A stretch of 32,671 nucleotides of DNA from RGIG8597 sp045133795. Lineage in GTDB: Bacteria > Spirochaetota > GWE2-31-10. Where the stretch lies: positions 1 to 32,671 of the forward strand of contig JBGUUT010000111.1 in NCBI GenBank assembly GCA_045133795.1. The letters are read 5' to 3'. Positions within the stretch are counted from its first letter, which is position 1. Every line of letters begins with the position of its first letter. The notes below the pieces were generated by a model. The model was not told where the DNA came from, did no database searches, and saw nothing but the letters and a program-made list of their open reading frames with translations. The position numbers and the translations under genes were made by a program. Below are positions 1-7,556 of the stretch, piece by piece.

Positions 1-159
1 CTTAAACCAGAATGGTTTATAAAACTTTGCCCCAAAGTTTAGCTTCAACGCCGGCTTGCCCGGCAAATTGTTTTTAACAGCTTCCACTGTCTGTTCCATT
101 AAGCTTTCGCTTGGTATTTCTTGCAGAAATACTTCGTTCGCATGCGTTGCAAACTCATC
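1..159 (-). pseudogene. partial, probably decayed coding fragment running off the left edge
   Basis: Read on the minus strand, 159 down to 1 is open, with ordinary-looking protein sequence including AVKNNLPGKPALKL and ending GAKFYKPFWFK at the edge. Directly upstream in frame is TAA (160-162). The first in-frame ATG (97-99) has no Shine-Dalgarno sequence, so either the N-terminus has been lost or a frame was broken. Another frame upstream (reading NSPYTPKEKNASK) is open where this one is closed, which would fit a frameshift. The family was not recognised. It could be the 5' end of a live gene starting at 99, or chance coding potential. Confidence 0.3.
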
Positions 160-224
160 TTAGAAGCGTTCTTTTCTTTTGGAGTATAAGGGGAATTTTT
201 CTACAAATGTTTACATTCGTTATA

Positions 225-331
225 GTCTGTCCCCGACAAAAGAATTGATTATTAAATAATGCACAACCCTTATACATTGCAAAATTGCACAACCCTTGTG
301 CATTGAGGTCTGTCCCCGATAAAAGAATTGA
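225..331. repeat. two interleaved direct-repeat pairs (A-B-B-A)
   Basis: Repeat A, starting GTCTGTCCCCGA and ending AAAAGAATTGA, occurs at 225-248 and 308-331, 24 bp with one mismatch. Repeat B, starting TGCACAACCCTT and ending CATTG, occurs at 260-279 and 286-305, 20 bp with two mismatches (TATA versus TGTG core). The arrangement is A-B-B-A, all in direct orientation. GTCTGTCCCC-type repeats recall small intergenic elements found beside REP-associated tyrosine transposases in other bacteria. No such transposase is in the window, so that link is only inference. Confidence 0.7.
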
Positions 332-417
332 CTATTTTTCTTTTTTTTTTACAAATATCTGACAAAAATATTGATTTTTATGTATTGTAAGCCTGAAAAT
401 AAGGAGAACAAAAAGGC

Positions 418-3306
418 ATGAGAAAATACTTATTGATTATTTTTAGTTTATTTCTGTCTACAATGCTTTTTGCACAGACAAAGCAGATAGACGCAAGTAA
501 ACTTGTAAGTACGTTGGAGAAGAACAAAAAGACAACGATTGTATTTACGAGTTCCGTAAATCTAAAGGGAATATCTGTAAAGTCCGACGGAGCTTTAACT
601 ATTCCGTCATTGGCAAGTGAAAAAATAAAATTTATTGCCGGAATAGATACAGAGGCACTGCAAGAAAGACTTAATTATAAAAATCTTTCATCATACGATA
701 TTGAGCTGGTACTGAAAGATGTCGCTACAAAAACTTATGAGATTACAAAAATCGTCGGAATTGAAAGTGTATCTCAATATAAAAACAGAAAGGAAGCTGA
801 ACGAATTGCAGAAGAAAAACGAAAGGAAGCGGAAAGGATTGCTGAGGAAAAAAGAAAGGAAGCGGAAAGGATTGCTGAGGAAAAAAGAAAGGAACAAGAA
901 CGGCTTGATAATTTGACAAAAAATCCTGTTCAGGTGGTAAACTTTGAAGCGGTGAATCTATCCTCAAGCGAAACGTCTTGGTTGCCGTTGCAGATTCAAG
1001 ACAAGTTAAAGTCAAACTTGCAGACGTATCTGGGAATGAAAACCGTAGTAGATTCAAAATCTGAAAGTGCATTGAAAAAATTACAAGCTGCAAGTGAAAG
1101 TGCTGCAAGAGATGAAGACTCTGCGATAGAAGTGGGAAAAATCACCACAGCTAAATTTGCACTGTTTACAAAGGTAAGAAAAATCGGCGTAAATTATGCA
1201 GTAGCCGTGGATTTTACCGACTTGACTACCGGCGAGCAATTGGCAAGCTGCCTGTCGAAAGAATATTCTAAGCCGGAGTATTTGTACGGCAATACCGGAG
1301 CGGTAGATGAAGTGACTATTGCACTTTCCGAAAAATTACAGATTCAGATAAATGACTTGAATAAAAATCTGCTTACTAACGGTACGGCGGATTTCAGCGT
1401 AGACCAGCAGTTGGAATTGGCAAAGCAGAATGAGGAACAGTTTCAAAAAATGATGGCAGATTATGACGCCCAACTTTCAAAATTGATGACAAGTAACGAC
1501 ATAAATGCGATTCAAAATAAAAAGCGAATAGAAGCGGAAAAGGCACTGCTAAAAGAAAAACAAAATGCAGAAAGAAAACGTCAGGAAGAACTGCAAGCAC
1601 AAAAACAACGACAGGCAGCAGACGCAAAGCTGGAGGCGGAACGTTCTATAGCATTGAAAACACAACGTGACAAAATAGCACAGGAAGCAGCCGCAAAAGC
1701 AGCAGAAGTGCGTAAGTTGAAAATAGGAAAACAGGGAGTTTTGGGACAGATAAATATATTGGAAAGTAAGAAAAAGGCACTTGTAGAAATCCGCCAAGGT
1801 GTAGAAAACAGATGTATAGAACTCTACGAACAACTTGAAAAAGACAGAGCGGCGGAGGAAAACAGAATCCGCAATAAAACTTACAGCACGGTAGAATTGG
1901 ACAGCAATGGAAATCCTACCGAAGCAGCAAAAAAACGCCGTGAAAACCAAATAATGGCAAGTTACAAAAGCCTGACAGAAAAGTTTTTTACCGATTGTGC
2001 AAGTGTAAAAAATGCAACATCAACTCAAGATTCAAGCTTATTGGCAGAAATCAGGGCAGACCAGAAAAATCTAGCCGTCACAAGAACTGTCAGCAGTATG
2101 GGAGATGAACTAAAGGTAAGTTTCGGAAAATATGAGGGGGCAAAAAACGGCTGGAATGCGTATCTGTCACTGTATTCAGACGGGATACAACTGTATACTG
2201 ATAGTTTTATTGTAAATTATGAGGCACTCAGCGGTAAGAAAGCTCCGAATATGGAAACGGAACTAAACGACAGCGTAATAGAAGAATATACAAACAATGT
2301 AGATATGTACAGCTCCCTGCTTACCCGCGGAGACCCGATTATTTATTTTGAGATAGACTACAATGTAGCGGCTGAAAGTGATGATAAGCCAAGTACGTAT
2401 AAGTTTAACTTTAGCACGGTACGTGTAATAAATACTGTTTCCGGCAAGACCACACAGACAAGCGGGCTAAACAAAACACAGCCGAGAACAATGACACCGA
2501 GCAGTGACTTACGTGAAATAGTAGGAATAGCGGCAAAGGAAAAAGAAGATTTTAATTTGTTGAATAAAATTCTCACTAAAGACTTAACTTTAACAGAGGC
2601 ACAACAGAAACTTTCTGTATATAAAGAGTTAATGCCTTTATTACAAATGGTGAAAATTCCGGGACAAAATTATGAAATGATGAAAACTGAAGTGACACAA
2701 AAATTGTATCAAAAGATAATGGGAACTAATCCGAGTAAATTCAAATTCAAAGGAGAAAACAATCCGGTTGAATGTGTAAGCTGGTATGACGCAATATATT
2801 TTTGTAATAAGTTAAGTGAAAAATGCGGTTATACACCTGTATATTCCGTAAACGGAACTACTGATGTGACAAAGTGGAACTACACACCACATCAAGAAGA
2901 TGAAATAGAAGGTGAGGTTACTCAAAATACAAAAGCCGACGGCTTCAGACTTCCGACAGAAGCAGAATGGGAATATGCGGCGAAAGGCGGACAAAACTAT
3001 GAGTACGCAGGAAGTGACAATATAGACGAAGTCGCTTGGTACAGTGATAACAGCGGAGAAACTACACATTCTGTAGCACAAAAGAAAGCTAACGGCTACG
3101 GACTGTACGACATGAGCGGTAATGTGTGGGAATGGTGTTGGGATTCTAACCTCTCAGGCCTCCGTTATTTACGTGGCGGTAGCTGGAGCATCTCGGAGGA
3201 TTTCTGTACTGTGTCTGACTGGGACGACAGCTACGCATGTTTTCGCGACAGCGCATATGATCGCAGCATCAGGAGCGGTTTCCGTGTGGTGCGTACTGTA
3301 AACTAG
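418..3306 (+). CDS. exported coiled-coil protein with CsgG/LpoB-like segment and C-terminal FGE/C-type-lectin fold; probable DGR target
   Basis: A 962-residue protein with a signal peptide (cleavage probably after MLFA, residue ~19). Residues ~125-160 are a coiled coil of three 11-residue KEAERIAEEKR units. Residues ~170-320 (VQVVNFEAV, then VGKITTAKFALF) resemble the nucleotide-free CsgG/LpoB fold also seen in the pair at 29921-32001. Residues ~330-550 are a second long coiled coil. Residues ~750-960 are a formylglycine-generating-enzyme (SUMF1) fold with GFRLPTEAEWEYAAKGG, YDMSGNVWEWCWD, RGGSW and GFRVVR. In treponemes this fold carries DGR variable regions (TvpA of T. denticola), and here residues 924-953 have that pattern. 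Role inferred: a secreted or surface ligand-binding protein, not an enzyme. Start chosen from AAGGAG 11 nt upstream and the signal peptide. Confidence 0.85.
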   Translation: MRKYLLIIFSLFLSTMLFAQTKQIDASKLVSTLEKNKKTTIVFTSSVNLKGISVKSDGALTIPSLASEKIKFIAGIDTEALQERLNYKNLSSYDIELVLKDVATKTYEITKIVGIESVSQYKNRKEAERIAEEKRKEAERIAEEKRKEAERIAEEKRKEQERLDNLTKNPVQVVNFEAVNLSSSETSWLPLQIQDKLKSNLQTYLGMKTVVDSKSESALKKLQAASESAARDEDSAIEVGKITTAKFALFTKVRKIGVNYAVAVDFTDLTTGEQLASCLSKEYSKPEYLYGNTGAVDEVTIALSEKLQIQINDLNKNLLTNGTADFSVDQQLELAKQNEEQFQKMMADYDAQLSKLMTSNDINAIQNKKRIEAEKALLKEKQNAERKRQEELQAQKQRQAADAKLEAERSIALKTQRDKIAQEAAAKAAEVRKLKIGKQGVLGQINILESKKKALVEIRQGVENRCIELYEQLEKDRAAEENRIRNKTYSTVELDSNGNPTEAAKKRRENQIMASYKSLTEKFFTDCASVKNATSTQDSSLLAEIRADQKNLAVTRTVSSMGDELKVSFGKYEGAKNGWNAYLSLYSDGIQLYTDSFIVNYEALSGKKAPNMETELNDSVIEEYTNNVDMYSSLLTRGDPIIYFEIDYNVAAESDDKPSTYKFNFSTVRVINTVSGKTTQTSGLNKTQPRTMTPSSDLREIVGIAAKEKEDFNLLNKILTKDLTLTEAQQKLSVYKELMPLLQMVKIPGQNYEMMKTEVTQKLYQKIMGTNPSKFKFKGENNPVECVSWYDAIYFCNKLSEKCGYTPVYSVNGTTDVTKWNYTPHQEDEIEGEVTQNTKADGFRLPTEAEWEYAAKGGQNYEYAGSDNIDEVAWYSDNSGETTHSVAQKKANGYGLYDMSGNVWEWCWDSNLSGLRYLRGGSWSISEDFCTVSDWDDSYACFRDSAYDRSIRSGFRVVRTVN
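790..888 (+). repeat. 33-bp in-frame tandem repeat (three units)
   Basis: Three 33-bp units lie at 790-822, 823-855 and 856-888, each encoding KEAERIAEEKR. Units 2 and 3 are identical in nucleotides, unit 1 differs at synonymous sites, and a fourth partial unit (KEQER) follows. Because 33 is a multiple of three, copy-number change would lengthen or shorten the coiled coil without breaking the frame. Confidence 0.9.
3175..3306 (+). other. candidate diversity-generating-retroelement variable region (VR)
   Basis: This is the 3' end of the gene at 418, from GGC (residue 920) to the stop. Of the 31 codons for residues 924-954, 24 end in a pyrimidine (15 in C), only two end in A, and none is AAY. 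That is what results when AAC/AAT codons of a template are randomised at adenines. By hand count 3181-3300 is about 54% G+C, far above the AT-rich body of the gene. The invariant frame RGGSW, CTVS and GFRVVR matches the scaffold of DGR targets with an FGE-type C-type lectin fold. GGTTTCCGTGTGGTGCGTAC near 3277-3296 is the probable 3' constant end (IMH side). No template repeat or reverse transcriptase is present here. Confidence 0.7.
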
Positions 3307-3309
3307 CGA

Positions 3310-3375
3310 GCAAAATGGCGACGGCAACGGCGAGGAACCGCCACAGCGGACAAGCCGTAGCATGTGCCATTTTGC
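3310..3375. repeat. nested GC-rich inverted repeats just after the candidate VR
   Basis: The outer arms GCAAAATGGC (3310-3319) and GCCATTTTGC (3366-3375) are perfectly complementary over 10 bp. Inside lie ACGGC (3321-3325) with GCCGT (3354-3358), and GGCG (3329-3332) with CGCC (3339-3342). The structure starts four bases after the stop codon of the candidate DGR target. Hairpins or cruciforms a few bases beyond the variable region are known to promote DGR homing in phage BPP-1, so the position is suggestive. The stretch is non-coding and much richer in G+C than its surroundings. Confidence 0.65.
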
Positions 3376-3382
3376 GTGGATT

Positions 3383-3430
3383 GGGAGCGGATAAAACTTT
3401 CCTGCGGAAAGTTTTTCGCTCCCTTTTTTT
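3383..3430 (+). terminator. strong rho-independent terminator
   Basis: GGGAGCG (3383-3389) pairs with CGCTCCC (3417-3423), and inside them AAAACTTTCC (3393-3402) pairs with GGAAAGTTTT (3406-3415) around a TGC loop. Seven T follow at 3424-3430. It ends transcription of the 418-3306 gene and separates it from the convergent gene ending at 3436. Confidence 0.9.
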
Positions 3431-3435
3431 AGTTA

Positions 3436-4431
3436 TCAGAAAGAGACATTATATTTTAAATTTCCCGAATTTGATAAAATGGTATTGTTTTCGGCAGAGA
3501 TATTTATTTTTTTCCAATCGCTCTCGCTGCCTTCATAATTTATGATTGTGGTATTTTTGCATTCTGAAAATGCATTTTTTTCTATTGAAGTTACAGATTT
3601 AGGAATGTTTATACTGTTTATAGTTTGATTTTTATAAAACGCAGCTTTTTTGACTGTTTTGACAGAGTTAGGAATTGTTACTTTGTTTAAGTAGCCGTAA
3701 ACACCGATTAAGTCTTTTCCGTCTTTTGAAAGAATGAGTTGATTTTCAATTTTGTAATTTGGGTTATTATCCAATTGTAATGTAGTTAGAGAAATACAAT
3801 CTTGAAATACACCACCGCCGATGTATTGAGTGTTTGAAGATATTTTTACGTTATTGAGTTTTATACATCCGTAAAATGCAGCTTCAGAAATTTTCTTTAT
3901 GTTATCCATATTTTCTACTGTTTTTAAGTTTATACAACCTATGAATGCTCCGATTTCAATTTCTTCAACAGAATCAGGGAATGTTATTTTTTCTAAAGCG
4001 GTACAATTAAAAAATGCTCCGGTATTAATTTTCTTTAAAGATTCGGGAAGAATAATTTCTTTTAAACCGGTACAAGTGAAAGCTCCGGAATTTAAATATT
4101 CTACAGAATTAGGTAGTATTATTTTAACAAGATTTGAACAGTTATAAAAATGTCCACCGTGAATATTTATTAATCCGTACGTTTTGCTTAAATCCAATTC
4201 TACATTAGCCTTAGGATTGGATTCTAGTTCTTTTGCCAGTGTAAATAAAGTATCGTTACTAATCTCTCCGGCGGGAACTTTGACTTGATGCGGACCGGGA
4301 CCGCTTAGATTTTTAATTAATCCATTAACATTGACCATGTCAGAATCTCCGCCGGATTGTGCAGTGGAACAGCTTCCAAATGCTAACGGAAGCATTAATA
4401 AAAAAATTGTTTTTTTCATCTTTTTAATCAT
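3436..4431 (-). CDS. BspA-type leucine-rich-repeat lipoprotein
   Basis: A 331-residue protein from the ATG at 4429-4431, chosen because AAGGAG lies 7 nt upstream and a lipoprotein signal follows (MKKTIFLLMLPLAFGSC, lipobox Cys at residue 21). A longer frame back to 4491 lacks these features. Residues ~90-310 contain LRR_5 (Treponema pallidum/BspA) repeats, seen as recurring I-LP-S-V/L-I-GAF-C blocks such as ITFPDSVEEIEIGAF and VTIPNSVKTVKKAAF. Proteins of this family are surface or periplasmic and mediate adhesion in oral treponemes and Bacteroidetes relatives. The ligand here is unknown. It is the last gene of the minus cluster 7207-3436, 140 nt after the FGE-fold lipoprotein, and converges on the candidate DGR target. 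Confidence 0.85.
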   Translation of the reverse strand: MIKKMKKTIFLLMLPLAFGSCSTAQSGGDSDMVNVNGLIKNLSGPGPHQVKVPAGEISNDTLFTLAKELESNPKANVELDLSKTYGLINIHGGHFYNCSNLVKIILPNSVEYLNSGAFTCTGLKEIILPESLKKINTGAFFNCTALEKITFPDSVEEIEIGAFIGCINLKTVENMDNIKKISEAAFYGCIKLNNVKISSNTQYIGGGVFQDCISLTTLQLDNNPNYKIENQLILSKDGKDLIGVYGYLNKVTIPNSVKTVKKAAFYKNQTINSINIPKSVTSIEKNAFSECKNTTIINYEGSESDWKKINISAENNTILSNSGNLKYNVSF

Positions 4432-4571
4432 AGATGAACTCCTTGATTTGAATGTTATGTGTAATGTAAGTATGAACAAAATTGCAATCAAGAAAAAAGA
4501 ATATATGAAATGTAAAAAAATGAGTTGTGTGTAGCAGGAATAATGTCGTTTTTTCGAATGAACAGCTTTTC

Positions 4572-5786
4572 TTATATATCCGGTTCGTCTTCCGTGTCGA
4601 TGATGACTAAGCCCGTTCGTGCGATTCGGAATCCCGTACAGTGAATGAATATAGTACTTATCATAAAGTTGCGATTTGTTATTTGCATTTCCTGTTCTTC
4701 GTGGTCATAGGAACCGCCTCGACGGATGTGCCAATAGCTATTACCAAGATTTTGAGCTTCATCAATCGTAATTCCGGTAAGCGGTGTATCTGCATTAATT
4801 TTGTTATTAGCATTGCTTGGGTAAAAATCCCAGCACCATTCTCGCACATTGCCTGCCATGTCAAAAATATTCTGTCTTGTACTGCGTTTTGCGGTTCCGA
4901 TTGTGTGAGTTTGAAATTCGTTACTGATAGAACTGTTTTCTGAAAACCATCCGGCTTCTTCAGCGACATCTGTCCCGGGATAGGTATAATTCCAGTTTTT
5001 TGTGTCTGACGGGTCGCCTCCTCTGGCTGCGAATTCCCATTCTATTTCCGTAGGCAACCTGTAGCCGTTTTTAGTCATATCTAAATCCGGAAGTTCGCTG
5101 TTATCAAGTTTAGAATTTTTTAAAATATTTCCCTCGTATGTATATACCGGCTCAAGTCCTTCTTTTTCACTGTACGCATTACACCAGACAATGCAATCGC
5201 ACCAGGTAACATTTGAAACCGGTTGATATGCCGGACCGTCCGGATTAGAAGCTGCTCCGCCGGGTTTTCGTCCGCCTTTGGCTGCATTACCACTGAAAGT
5301 GTAGCCGTTTTGAGTCGCCCAGTCGGCGACAGATGCCCACATTTCATAAGGGATTTCATAACGGCTGATAGAATAGTCGGGAACATCTACATTTCTGCCG
5401 GAAATAAAAACGCCTTTGTCGCCGTTTCCGATTACGTAAGCACCCGGTACCGGCACCATAAAATGTTCAATGTCTAGCCATTTTGCATAAAGGTGTAACG
5501 TGGCGGTTGTTGTATAACAAAACGGATCTTCATTCAGATAAACAATTTCGCCGTCGGCAGAAGTTCCCCAACCGACGAATAAAAATTTACCGTTTGTGAA
5601 TGTATTTTTTTTAATCTGCGAATTTGTACGTTGATAAATCTCTTGAGTTGTCATTTCGCCGTTTCCGCCGTTAGCATGAAAAAAAATAGTCGTCTTGTCG
5701 TATGTTACGGTAGAAAATAAATCTGTACATGAGATAAGAATACAAAAGATAAAAAATGAACAAACAAGAAAGATTTTTTTGAACAT
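4572..5786 (-). CDS. lipoprotein with InlB-type repeat and FGE-fold (SUMF1) domain
   Basis: A 404-residue product from the ATG at 5784-5786, preceded by GGAG and followed by a lipoprotein signal (CILISC, Cys 20). The frame is open 15 codons further upstream but has no better site. Residues ~27-100 match an InlB/Flg_new (Listeria-Bacteroides) repeat: TIFFHANGGNGE, then FVGWGTSADG and LHLYAKWL. Residues ~105-385 are an FGE-sulfatase/SUMF1 fold with GYRLPTEIEWEFAARGG, DMAGNVREWCWDF, RRGGSY and GFRIARTG. The InlB-repeat plus FGE layout is common in Treponema surface lipoproteins. Unlike the neighbour at 418, codons after RRGGSY (GAA GAA CAG GAA ATG CAA ATA ACA) are purine-ending and adenine-rich, and the domain continues past GFRIAR, so it does not look like a DGR target. 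Confidence 0.85.
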   Translation of the reverse strand: MFKKIFLVCSFFIFCILISCTDLFSTVTYDKTTIFFHANGGNGEMTTQEIYQRTNSQIKKNTFTNGKFLFVGWGTSADGEIVYLNEDPFCYTTTATLHLYAKWLDIEHFMVPVPGAYVIGNGDKGVFISGRNVDVPDYSISRYEIPYEMWASVADWATQNGYTFSGNAAKGGRKPGGAASNPDGPAYQPVSNVTWCDCIVWCNAYSEKEGLEPVYTYEGNILKNSKLDNSELPDLDMTKNGYRLPTEIEWEFAARGGDPSDTKNWNYTYPGTDVAEEAGWFSENSSISNEFQTHTIGTAKRSTRQNIFDMAGNVREWCWDFYPSNANNKINADTPLTGITIDEAQNLGNSYWHIRRGGSYDHEEQEMQITNRNFMISTIFIHCTGFRIARTGLVIIDTEDEPDI

Positions 5787-5827
5787 AAAAAACTCCGTTC
5801 TTTTATATTTTTTACTGCCGTGAAAAA

Positions 5828-7207
5828 TCACTTTGTCAGGATAAATTCTACCCTACGATTTTTCCACCATTCTTCACGCTTTTCTCTGGGAACAATCGGA
5901 AACTTTCCGCCACGTCCGACTGTTGTTATTCTGTCTTTGTCTATTCCGCGTTCTATAAGCATTTTCTTTATAACTTCGGCTCGATATTTTGATAACGGAA
6001 TCAAAATGCGTCGTTCTTCGGCTTCGGTATTTGAAATATTGTTTGCGTGTCCCTCTACGGATATTTTATAATCCGGAAACTTTTTCAGAGCCGTAACGAT
6101 TTTATTCAAAACCAGACTGTTGCGATTGTTTTCGTCCCAAGTAAGTGTAGCAAAGGTAGCACGATTTGGGTCAAATTTTATTGTTGCCGTAGCAATTTTA
6201 ATATTTTCTTCATTCCTGATTAAAAAAATGTCGGTAGAAAATTTCCCCTCGCAAGTATCGGTTAGTTTTCGGTAATTAACGGCGTTGAATGTGTAAGTGT
6301 AATTACTTGCAGCTTGAATCATTTCTCCGTTTTCGTTGAGCCCGTTCCAGTGAATATATTTCGGAGGATGACCGCGACCTTTAAATGTCATAAAAAGTTG
6401 ATTGTATTCATCGAAAATTTTTACTTCCCAATTTTTTACAGGTGAAGTGGAAAAAGTATACAGTCGCAATGTCAACGTGTCGTCTTGACCGTCATTATCC
6501 GGAGAAAAAGTTTCGGGAAAGCAGATTGTGTTTATATCCAGAGAACCTTTTTTTAATGCGGCAAATCCGAAGGGATAGACACGAACGCCGCCTTGAATGA
6601 CCGGCATAAATGTAAGTCCTTTGACATCCGGCATAAAATAAAGTTCCGTCCCCACATAAGGAACTCCGAAACGTTTATCAAAATAAAAGTTAAAATTAAC
6701 TCCGGTACTGATATAAAAAGCACTTCCGGAAATCTGGTGAAAATCAGTATCGTAATCTCGTTGATAATATTCAGTGTTGATAAATGAGACACCGCAGCCG
6801 ACGGACGGAGTAAAAGAAAGCCATTGCGGAAAAGTCGGAATTATACGTTGTCCGATGACTTTTGAAATCTGTCCGCCGAGCATAAAGTGATTGAAAAAGT
6901 TTATTTTGGAATCAAGATATTTACCGGGAAAATAAAAAGTCGGGCCGCAACGTAAACCGAACAGCCAGCCGTCCCAGTCGTAACCGGTCTCAAGACGTAG
7001 TGAAAATCCCATTCCGCTGGCTTGTTTAGGTTTTTCACTTTCAAATATGATTGTCGGTAATGCAGGAGCATTTTCCAAATTGCAATAAATATTTTCTGCA
7101 TTGGGAATAAAAGTTCCCGGTAAAATATCGCCGAAAACTTTTGCATTAAGTGCGTTTTGCAGAATCAAAAAAATAAAAATGAGAAAATATTTTTTCCGGT
7201 AGAGCAT
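5828..7207 (-). CDS. outer-membrane protein with C-terminal OmpA peptidoglycan-binding domain
   Basis: 459 residues. A signal peptide (LIFIFLILQNALNA) is followed by a ~200-residue aromatic, beta-strand-rich part with no long hydrophobic helix, probably a small barrel. Residues ~220-320 look like an immunoglobulin-like FlgD/CHU-type module (CFPETFSPDNDGQDDTL, KNWEVKIFDEYNQ, IHWNGLNENGE). Residues ~335-459 are an OmpA-like domain with VEGHAN, IPLSKYRAEVIKKML, ITTVGRGG and NRRVEFIL. The Asp of the usual GHTD motif reads Asn here (GHANN), and the loop before LSxxRA is longer than usual. Role inferred: anchoring the outer membrane to peptidoglycan. The ATG at 7207 has no clear Shine-Dalgarno sequence. 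First gene of the minus cluster, 41 nt before the FGE-fold lipoprotein. Confidence 0.85.
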   Translation of the reverse strand: MLYRKKYFLIFIFLILQNALNAKVFGDILPGTFIPNAENIYCNLENAPALPTIIFESEKPKQASGMGFSLRLETGYDWDGWLFGLRCGPTFYFPGKYLDSKINFFNHFMLGGQISKVIGQRIIPTFPQWLSFTPSVGCGVSFINTEYYQRDYDTDFHQISGSAFYISTGVNFNFYFDKRFGVPYVGTELYFMPDVKGLTFMPVIQGGVRVYPFGFAALKKGSLDINTICFPETFSPDNDGQDDTLTLRLYTFSTSPVKNWEVKIFDEYNQLFMTFKGRGHPPKYIHWNGLNENGEMIQAASNYTYTFNAVNYRKLTDTCEGKFSTDIFLIRNEENIKIATATIKFDPNRATFATLTWDENNRNSLVLNKIVTALKKFPDYKISVEGHANNISNTEAEERRILIPLSKYRAEVIKKMLIERGIDKDRITTVGRGGKFPIVPREKREEWWKNRRVEFILTK

Positions 7208-7556
7208 AATAATTTTTACTGTTTTATCGGAGCTTTATCAATGAAGATTTTCTTTTATAAAATAAAAAGAATTATCGGTTAGTTTTTTTGTATTAACGAG
7301 ATTGTCTCTGTTGTTTGTTGACTGTATCCTCGATAGATTCGTTTTCGGTAGGTGAAAAACTGCGGTTTTGCAAAGAACAGGTGTCTCGTCTTCTGATTTT
7401 ATTAAGTTTTAAAGAATGCTTTTACCTTACATTTACTGTTACTTTATTAACAAAAAATTGGATTTTTATTTCTGATTGGAGTATAAGCGTTTTAAAAAAA
7501 TTATGCTTTTTTAAATAAAACCGATAAAAAAGGAAAAAACAAAGGATTTTATTAAA
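7208..7556. other. divergent intergenic region
   Basis: This AT-rich region separates the minus-strand OmpA-type gene from the plus-strand phosphodiesterase gene, and both promoters should lie here. A plausible plus-strand pair is TTGGAT with TATAAG 18 nt later, in the stretch 7459-7490. Short open frames exist but have no ribosome binding site and no recognisable protein sequence. No tRNA-like or repeated structure was seen. Confidence 0.4.

Larger units (their letters stand above)
1..417. other. gene-poor left edge with repeats
   Basis: No complete gene is visible here. On the minus strand, 1-159 is an open frame running off the left edge (listed separately). Positions 225-331 hold two interleaved pairs of direct repeats. 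From about 340 the sequence is T-rich and then gives the leader of the gene at 418. A weak sigma-70-like pair, CTGACA (359-364) and TATTGT (383-388) with an 18-nt spacer, could drive that gene. AAGGAG at 401-406, with a second AAAAGG nearer the ATG, is its ribosome binding site. The promoter is a guess from spacing only. Confidence 0.5.

Noticed and set aside
418..3306. Active formylglycine-generating enzyme
   Set aside because: The FGE fold is present, but no sulfatase is nearby and the C-terminal part is the variable-looking region, which fits a binding role better than catalysis.
4600..4720. Second DGR variable region in the minus-strand FGE-fold gene
   Set aside because: Codons are purine-ending and adenine-rich, with no NNC bias and no G+C rise.
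7315..7518. 67-codon ORF in the divergent intergenic region
   Set aside because: No ribosome binding site, no recognisable protein features, and promoter-like composition.
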